From assembly GCF_037975245.1 (NCBI RefSeq), contig NC_092569.1:32316668-32380667 (forward strand): DNA of 64,000 nt, in the 5' to 3' direction. The translations under genes were made by a program, and so were the position numbers. Of this stretch, positions 57,576 through 64,000 are shown piece after piece. Within the stretch, counting starts at the first letter, position 1, and each line of letters begins with the position of its first letter. Below the pieces are notes generated by a model that was not told where the DNA came from, made no database searches, and was given only the letters and a program-made list of their open reading frames with translations. The stretch comes from Apostichopus japonicus (lineage: Eukaryota > Echinodermata > Holothuroidea > Aspidochirotida > Stichopodidae).

Positions 57576-58610
57576 GATGGCTTGGCCACTTTAACGTCAT
57601 ATTCGGGCAGCGAGGCTGATCGTGCCAGGAAAAAGCTCGTCGGCTTTTCAAGGATTATGGCCCCTGAAAATCACGGTCCAGACGTACTTAAAATCTGCAA
57701 CCTTTCTAGATGTCGTCCTAGACCTAAAGTCAGGCGCCTAATAACCCTAAAGAAAACCAAACGACAAGCCAGTTTACATCAACCGCCATATTAACCATAC
57801 TTCACCTATCACAAAGGGCCATCGGCAAAAGAACCTCTATACCCTCTCATCAAGCCATGATATTGTTTAAGAAGCAGCACCCGTCTACAACGCAGCCCCC
57901 TGGAAAGCTGGATAAAGGGGGAAATTGAATACACACCGAAGAGCAGCAACGATACCCAGAAGAAAAAAAAAGAGCCAATAATATGGTTCACCCCTCCAAA
58001 CAGTAAAAGCGTTAAAATTAAGGTGGGTGCGCAGTTTCTGAAACTCGTTAAAAAGCATGTCCCTAGTGACCATGTCTTACACAAGATATTTAATAAGACC
58101 AACATCAAAAATGGCTACAGCTGTATGTATGAGGAATATGCTGCAAATAATAAAAGTCCGCAATAACAAGATCATATCGAAAGCAAACCCAGAGACCAGA
58201 GAAAAAGCTTGCAATTTCAGAAAAAAAGAGCGACCGCCTGCTTTGCGGGAAGTCTCGCCAGCGATATAATCTACAAAGCAAAGGTTACTACTGGGCAAGA
58301 CACAGCCGTGTATCTCACTGGCTATTGGAAGCTTTGAGGCTATGTACAACAACCACACCAAATATTTACGCAACGAGCGTTACCAAAAAGAAATTGATCT
58401 CTCAAAACATATTTGAGACTTAAAAAGAAATAAACTTGGTCACTGAATTTCTTGAGAAATCCAAAAGCGCTCTAATATGCATCAACGCAATCACGACAAC
58501 GCAATCAACACGCATAGCGAATTTGTATCCCAATGTCGTCATGGCAACCGTTCAAAGAAGCCCTCTGAAAGCGTCGAAAGGAAATAGTCGTCATACAGTC
58601 GTCAAATGAA
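57576..58610 (+). pseudogene. Decayed second Penelope-like retroelement, unit 2 copy
   Basis: Counterpart of 23757-24778. Shows LKITVQTYLKSATFLDVVLD, KPNDKPVYINRH, IFNKTNIKNGYSCM and SDIIYKAKVTTGQDTAVYLT in broken frames. Some parts (NGYSCM) are better preserved than in unit 1, others worse, as expected for neutral decay after duplication. Confidence 0.75.
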
Positions 58611-58619
58611 AACAATTTT

Positions 58620-60120
58620 TACTTCGTATATAAGTACTATTCCATTCCAAATAATGGGTTAATTAATGAGTACAACTTGTACATGTAGGCACTTGCACTA
58701 GCCTAAACCCAATAATTTTGAATATGATTTGTACAGTAAACTTAAGACTGCATATTGGAGATTTATTTATGAATTTAAGAGATATACCATTATCTATTCG
58801 CCATTGTTGATCTTATATCTGATCGTTTTCTTGCTTTCCTTACTTCATTATTGCCTTTGTAAAGTTAAATTTGAGACGTGTATGAAAAAGTCACCAATAA
58901 AGGAGGTTTTAACATCTCAAATTGACCAGGAGTTTATCGATGGTTAAGTTTTATAGATCCATGTACACACCCATCACTCTCTATCTAGTACGGATTCATA
59001 TCCAGTGTTGCTCGAGCTTTTTTCACCCTACCTATTTGTGAAGAGTTATTGTAAGTCCATCGTATTTTTTTTATTTGGGTGGGGATGAACTATATTAAGC
59101 AAGATTTACCTGTCTTCTGTTAAGTCAACGACAATGGCATCTTGGTGAGCATTGGGAAATTATAGTTTTATTATAGCTATGGATAAGAGAGAGAAACAAT
59201 TTTTCCTGGTCTGAGAGGTAAGAATAGAGTCCAGGATTGATATTCAATTCCACCTGGGCTCATACATAAGTTATGTGGTCCCACAAAAGAACTATTTGCT
59301 GTCATGCAGTGCCTCCCGTTTTCATGACATGGTTTTAGTAGGAGTTGTAAAGTCTTTACTTTTGAGGTGAAAGGAGGGGAAGGTTCGATATGGGCAAAGT
59401 TTAATAGCCATTTGTGTCCAGGGTTTGGATGCCACAACAATTTTACTGTCCTCTAAAAATTGTGTTTGACATGTTTGCACTGCAAGACTGCCTTTTTTCA
59501 GTTAGAGAGACAGGACTGATTCCGTATATTGTGGAAGGTAGCAAAATGATATTTAAACGCGGCAATGTATTATTCTGACGAATATGTACCATAATTAAAT
59601 AATACATACTAATATATATATATATATATAAATGATATTTAAATATATTAAATATATTTGTGTATCTTGGGTCACGTACAGGAAAAAAAAACATGGCATT
59701 ATTGTGAGATACTCATTTAAAAAATCTCTAGCCCACGGAAATATATTATTGTAAGAATGTTAAAACATATTACTTTCATTTCTTCAATACGTAAGACGAT
59801 GATCATGTTGATTTGAAGTATGTATAAGTTATATATGTTTAAGGTATTGAAAGAACTATTAACTGTATTGACCAGGCCCTAACAACTCGCTGCATTGTCT
59901 TAGGTCTTTCAAGTCTTAATAAATACAAAGTTTCTCTACACTTTGATAACAATGGGATATATGACGAAATAGTCCAAACAGTTTCAGTGTTGCTGATGTG
60001 AATCAAAGTACATTTAACATAAATAAAGATCGTTACACATTATTTTAATTTTGTTGAAAAACCCATAAGCTTTCAAAAACAATGAAAACAAGAATACAAT
60101 AAAAAGGGTTCTTTTCTTTC
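58620..60120. other. Intergenic DNA downstream of gene 4, no gene
   Basis: Counterpart of 24790-27100 but without the SINE/hammerhead insertion. 59881-59998 is about 118 bp absent from unit 1. A short TA run lies at about 59612-59631. Confidence 0.5.
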
Positions 60121-60343
60121 ATATTTATTTTCGATAGGTTTCTAAATCTTTTGACAGAGTAAGAGCTTATTAAATATGAATAATGTGAAGTTTACAACAT
60201 TGGCTTGAGATTTTTCAGTATCATCGAATCTGTGTCGCATAGTTTCTTATGGAACAGTAAGGTTTAGAAATTTGTTAATGGATATCCGCAAAACATATTT
60301 AGAGAAGTCTCTACTTTTTTACATGTATACCTCTCCTTTCTAA

Positions 60344-60600
60344 CTATCTCGCGGAAACGGGGCGTAGTTTCATTTCTGTATATTTGATGTTATATTGCCC
60401 ACCTGGAAGACTGTACCAATAAATGGTCTTGTAAGAGTCATGGCTGTCGAAGTAGAGACCGTTGAGGCGAGAGTAATAACAAGCATTGAACCACCAGCCA
60501 CCATGATCATAAGATGCACAGTTATAACTACTATGCTTGTCATTATCCCTGTCCCAGGTAGAGAAGGACATGTTTCGATGATAAGCCATGCGGTCAGCAT
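60344..60600 (-). CDS. Gene 4 exon 5 (FReD C-terminus)
   Basis: 257 nt, acceptor TTCATGATAG|ATGCTG. Begins NADRMAYHRNMSFSTWDRD and ends MKLRPVSAR. Confidence 0.88.
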
Positions 60601-63365
60601 CTATCATGAAGAAAGAAGATAATACATTGTAGTTAGCGAAATCGTCATATTAGTAAATGAGAAACTTACGAAACATTTTCTTGTATCAAAACATACCAGA
60701 TTTTACGATGAAGCATTCCACAAACTTCATCAAGGTGGATTAAGAAAATCGATATGAGTCATTCTCAAAAGGGAAATAATGATGCAATATTTACACAATA
60801 TTGGAAACACGTTGTTGCAAAGACTTTGTTTTTAATCCAAGTACAGGTAATTCGTTTATTGTAGTCCGGAACATTTTACTTTTTTTATTTAAATAATTCC
60901 ATTGTTTCATCTGTACACGTTTTAAATATTTGGCTACTTTCATCGTTTCTCAATTGTAGTAGTAACAGATAAGTCACCGCTTTTCTTATACATATTCTTT
61001 ATCGGAAAAGACGAGGGAAATGAGTAATTTCCGATTTGTAAAAACTGGTGACTCGAAGCCACTTATTTTATGTGTTTTCCGTTGTTCTAGTTGTTAATTT
61101 TTGGCGTTGATTGTATTTAATTATAGTCTTATTTCTCTAGAAGAGAAGATAACACGTCTTACTTCTTGTTAAAAAATCGCATATCTTGTTTATTTTCCTC
61201 TTGTTATCAAATGTATATGTATAAATAACAGTGCAAAGTGTGTTGACTTTCATAAAGCAATATTTTAATGTAAAGTACATTAATGGGGCTTTAACGTGTG
61301 TTTGTTTGTTGTTGGTTTTTGTCACCGATAGAGTAATTCGTACGTTATTATCTTCCTACATTATCGAAAAACTCAAAGAGCACAAACAACCCTTGCTAGC
61401 ATTGGTACAGTTGTAAGCTTACATGATGAGGTCACAATCTGTGTATTGCAATCCCCTCTGCTTGCCTTTGCCAACATCCATGGGGATTTTGTTTTTGTGA
61501 AGAATATAGGCAAAGGAAAACGTTTACTTATGTTCATGCAAATGGATTTTCCTTCGGATGTACTCTTAAATTTAGCCCTTAATATGGTAGTAAGTTACCC
61601 CGTAACAATAACATCGAATAGGAGGAAAGAGTAAGGAGCTCATTTATATTTTTACGTTAGGTTTCGCCTGAGGTTAATACTATTGTAGTTTACATTATCC
61701 AATCGAATTTATGATCGCATTTCATTTACTTTATGTTTGCATTAACAAAAAATGGAAAAGAATTACATTTCCCTCATAACACAATAAAAGATACTTTGGG
61801 TATAATGAGACTATTAGCATGTAATTGATTTTCACTTCCAAACTACCAATTTAAGCTTTTTAACCTATTTCGAGCAACATTTTTGTTATAAAATGTCTGT
61901 CCCATGCGTCAAGTGTTACTATTCTTGTATTAATTCCTTGCAAATATCAAATATACTAACTTGCTGTGCTTTCAGGCTGATAGGTTCCAAGATCTGTCAT
62001 TCTATATTTACTGATTTCATCGCTGATCCTGAAGAGGTCGTACTTGGCAAAGTAAGAATTACCATTCCTGCTGACCAGGTCGATACGTAGCTCGTAGTCA
62101 CCCTGGTTAGTCAAGTAGGATAACTTGTCGTTACCGAGCCAGAATTCTCGTTGTAAAAACCCAAAGCCGTCTTTGTAGTCGTCCCAACGTCGATAAAAAT
62201 CTACAGCACCATCAATTCTACGTTGAAATACCTGTTGGGGGAAAAACATGTATGATTTCAATGATCAAATGTATTTATAATTCCGATGAGTTCAACTCCA
62301 TAATATTCATATAAAGGCTGATATATATTTAATGTCATTCGAAGATGTATACAGTATACGTACACATGCACATACCTTTCGTAGCCCATAGTTCATTTTC
62401 TGGGAGTGACTGAAAAATATTCATTGTTAACAACAATTTCATTGTTTGCCGATGGTTGCAATTCTTCAGCCCAAAATTAATATTGGTTAACGAAGACAAA
62501 TACTTAGGATTTGACATTCCGTACAATCGCCCCCCCCCCCCCACCCGCCTCGCTCACACCGTAATCACGAAACAAGAATAACACAAATTTAGCCAACTCA
62601 CCGTCCATCCACCTCCATCTATTGAATTATTACAGTGGACGTTAAAAGGTTCAGGAGCACCGTCGGGCTGAATCATAAAAATACCAGATTCAGTTTGATC
62701 ATCACATTGTTCGTAGACTTCCTTGCAATCTCTCGGATACTGAGGCTCTTGGTAGTAGAAGTAAGAGGAACCTGTAAGACAGTATTGGGGAACAAAAACC
62801 TTTGTCTGACTTTATCAGATAAAAAATAGTGTCCATCACTTTGCACATGAATGAGTATTTTCAGTTGCAGTAATTTCCGAGTTTGTTCCAAATAGTTAAA
62901 ATAACATCGAAATAGTTGATGTCTTTACGTATCAGGTAACAGTTCTATTCCACGACTTTAGCTAAAATGAAACTCTGTCTTTATATCACTTTACTCTGGT
63001 TACATACTATATATATACATAGTATACATACTATATATCGCAAAAGCGATTAGATACCTCTAAGTAAGAACGTATAATTGGGAGAAATATAAAATTATTA
63101 TCAAGCATCAATAAAACATGCTACGTAAATCTCTAAGAAAAGTGAGGCACCATTTTAACTAGCTTAATTACCTTATGATATAGTTAAGGCTAAAACAATT
63201 GGAAATACAAGATATACAATATGAGAAAAACCAAAGACCACCACAACCTCTATCGCCCCTACCCCCCCCAATTCGATCCCTACCCCCCCCCCCCCAATAA
63301 AGCTTACTTTCAGAATTTCTTCTTTGTCTACTTTTAATGTTGCTTTCAGCGATGTTCAAATCATT
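60344..63365 (-). CDS. FReD gene 4 (subtype B), exons 2-5; exon 1 beyond the window
   Basis: Exons: 63365-63308, 62771-62602, 62231-61961, 60600-60344. By analogy exon 1 (signal peptide) should lie beyond 64000. Exon 2 is the most divergent of the four (NDLNIAESNIKSRQRRNSE) yet keeps RQRR. The FReD is close to gene 2: VFQRRIDGAVDFYRRWDDYK, TWDRDND, then NCASYDHGGWWFNACYYSRL, with alanine in place of asparagine just before the pocket cysteine. C-terminus MKLRPVSAR. Likely secreted lectin-like protein by family. Confidence 0.85.
61961..62231 (-). CDS. Gene 4 exon 4 (FReD middle)
   Basis: 271 nt, acceptor CCCCAACAG|GTATTT, donor CAGCAA|GTTAGT. Ends DLGTYQPESTA. Confidence 0.88.
62602..62771 (-). 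CDS. Gene 4 exon 3 (FReD start)
   Basis: 170 nt, acceptor GTCTTACAG|GTTCC, donor GGACG|GTGAGT. Same cysteine pattern as the other copies. Confidence 0.87.
63308..63365 (-). CDS. Gene 4 exon 2 (basic linker)
   Basis: 58 nt, acceptor TTTACAG|AATGATT, donor CTGAAA|GTAAGC. Keeps SRQRR but loses the first arginine of RNRQRR. Confidence 0.8.
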
Positions 63366-64000
63366 CTGTAAACAAAAATGGAAGAAGTACACATATTTGT
63401 TTGAAGACAGGCGAAGAATTGGACATTTTTTTCTAGTTTAAGCTGTTGTAATGATTGCATGTTATGTACATTCTAAACCAACATTGTCCACTATACGTGA
63501 TCTTACAGTACAACTCATGAAGTCGTAAATATATTGAATCTCTGCTGCAATCATTACTATTTCTTAATAGTTATGACGAATTATAAGGTGCATAGCAATA
63601 GCAGAATTATTAAGAACATCAATTTTCGGCGAGTATACAGAAAAAAACGAGCTACATCATATGGGATATAGCTCTATTGCTTTACACAACTGCATAACAA
63701 TTAAATTATTAGAAACAAAACTGTGGGTGACGAACACAGAGAAGCTGTATGGTTTTCTTACCATTAAATGAGAAGTAAAACAACATATACTAATATATGA
63801 TAATTAAATAATAAATACGTTGACATGTCGAACGTCTTACTAACAAATTATGCACATAAGCATGGGCGTCAATCCAGGGGGGGACGGGGGGACACGTCCC
63901 CCCCACATTTCGATGGATGGTTGAAACAATATCAAATGTCCCCCCCACACATTTGGAAAAAGAGTAGTGTCGTGGCTCTATTTGGTTACGGCTTACACAT
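63366..64000. other. Gene 4 intron 1 start; possible repeat end near 63862-63960
   Basis: AT-rich intron. At 63862-63960 a GGGGGGGACGGGGGGACACG block followed by CCCCCCCACATTTCGATGG forms a G-rich/C-rich snap-back that looks like an end of an interspersed repeat cut by the window edge. Class unknown. Confidence 0.4.

Larger units (their letters stand above)
53635..59560. repeat. Long FReD upstream cassette, gene 3 copy
   Basis: 5' of gene 3. Collinear with 19663-25720 plus about 26034-26100. The proximal roughly 190 nt are the best candidate for the gene 3 promoter and 5' UTR, because they are conserved next to every exon 1 copy. Confidence 0.85.
39118..64000. repeat. Segmental duplication, unit 2 (FReD genes 3 and 4), runs off the window
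   Basis: Second copy of the A-B gene pair with flanks; see the unit 1 entry for the match. It continues beyond the right edge. Confidence 0.8.

Noticed and set aside
59177-59440. 87-codon minus-strand frame with a partly conserved peptide in unit 1
   Set aside because: Possibly a transposon protein relic, but frames are broken in unit 1 and I cannot name the family.

Overview
This is animal nuclear DNA: AT-rich, intron-rich, full of microsatellites and transposon debris. The only intact host genes are a tandem family of small secreted fibrinogen-related proteins (FReD family), all on the minus strand. The FReD sequences resemble the fibrinogen-like proteins of sea cucumbers, and both Penelope-like elements and hammerhead-type motifs occur, so an echinoderm, probably a holothurian, is the best guess. 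The species assignment is inference.

Host genes. Four FReD genes share one five-exon plan with junction phases 0, 1, 0, 1: signal-peptide exon (81 nt), short linker exon with an RNRQRR or SRQRR basic site (58 nt), N-terminal FReD exon (170 nt), middle FReD exon (271-277 nt) and C-terminal FReD exon with the DRDND calcium motif (257 or 263 nt). Gene 1 spans 10823 to 2934, gene 2 spans 33934 to 27322, gene 3 spans 53634 to 41407, and gene 4 spans from beyond the right edge to 60344 with its first exon outside the window. Genes 1 and 3 form subtype A and genes 2 and 4 form subtype B. The layout is A-B-A-B, i.e. a roughly 33-38 kb segmental duplication (about 1180-37030 and about 39118 to beyond 64000). 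All splice junctions were read by eye and keep frame through every gene.

Layout. 1-2930: (TA)n, a dispersed repeat, then duplicated flank. 2934-10823: gene 1, whose first intron carries a 5'-truncated Penelope-like retroelement (7072-9326) with an intact RT plus GIY-YIG reading frame. 10824-19593: upstream sequence, AT-rich unique DNA, a tandemly duplicated AT block, a cluster of AGACTGA motifs, a transposon exon remnant, and 263-bp and 42-bp tandem repeats. 19594-27321: an orphan half of a FReD first exon, then a long upstream cassette holding small inverted-repeat elements, a second decayed Penelope-like element, a hammerhead-like motif and a tRNA-derived SINE. 27322-33934: gene 2. 33935-41406: a shorter upstream cassette, LINE and SAP-like remnants and duplicated flank. 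41407-53634: gene 3, split by a 7.44-kb DNA transposon (43312-50751) that itself contains a 3.4-kb palindrome. 53635-60343: the second long upstream cassette. 60344-64000: gene 4 (partial).

The most striking observation is that the 7.44-kb transposon landed inside the first codon of gene 3 exon 4, separating the exon from its own splice acceptor. The transposon terminus supplies a new TTTTGTTTTTAG acceptor that restores the reading frame with one added serine codon.
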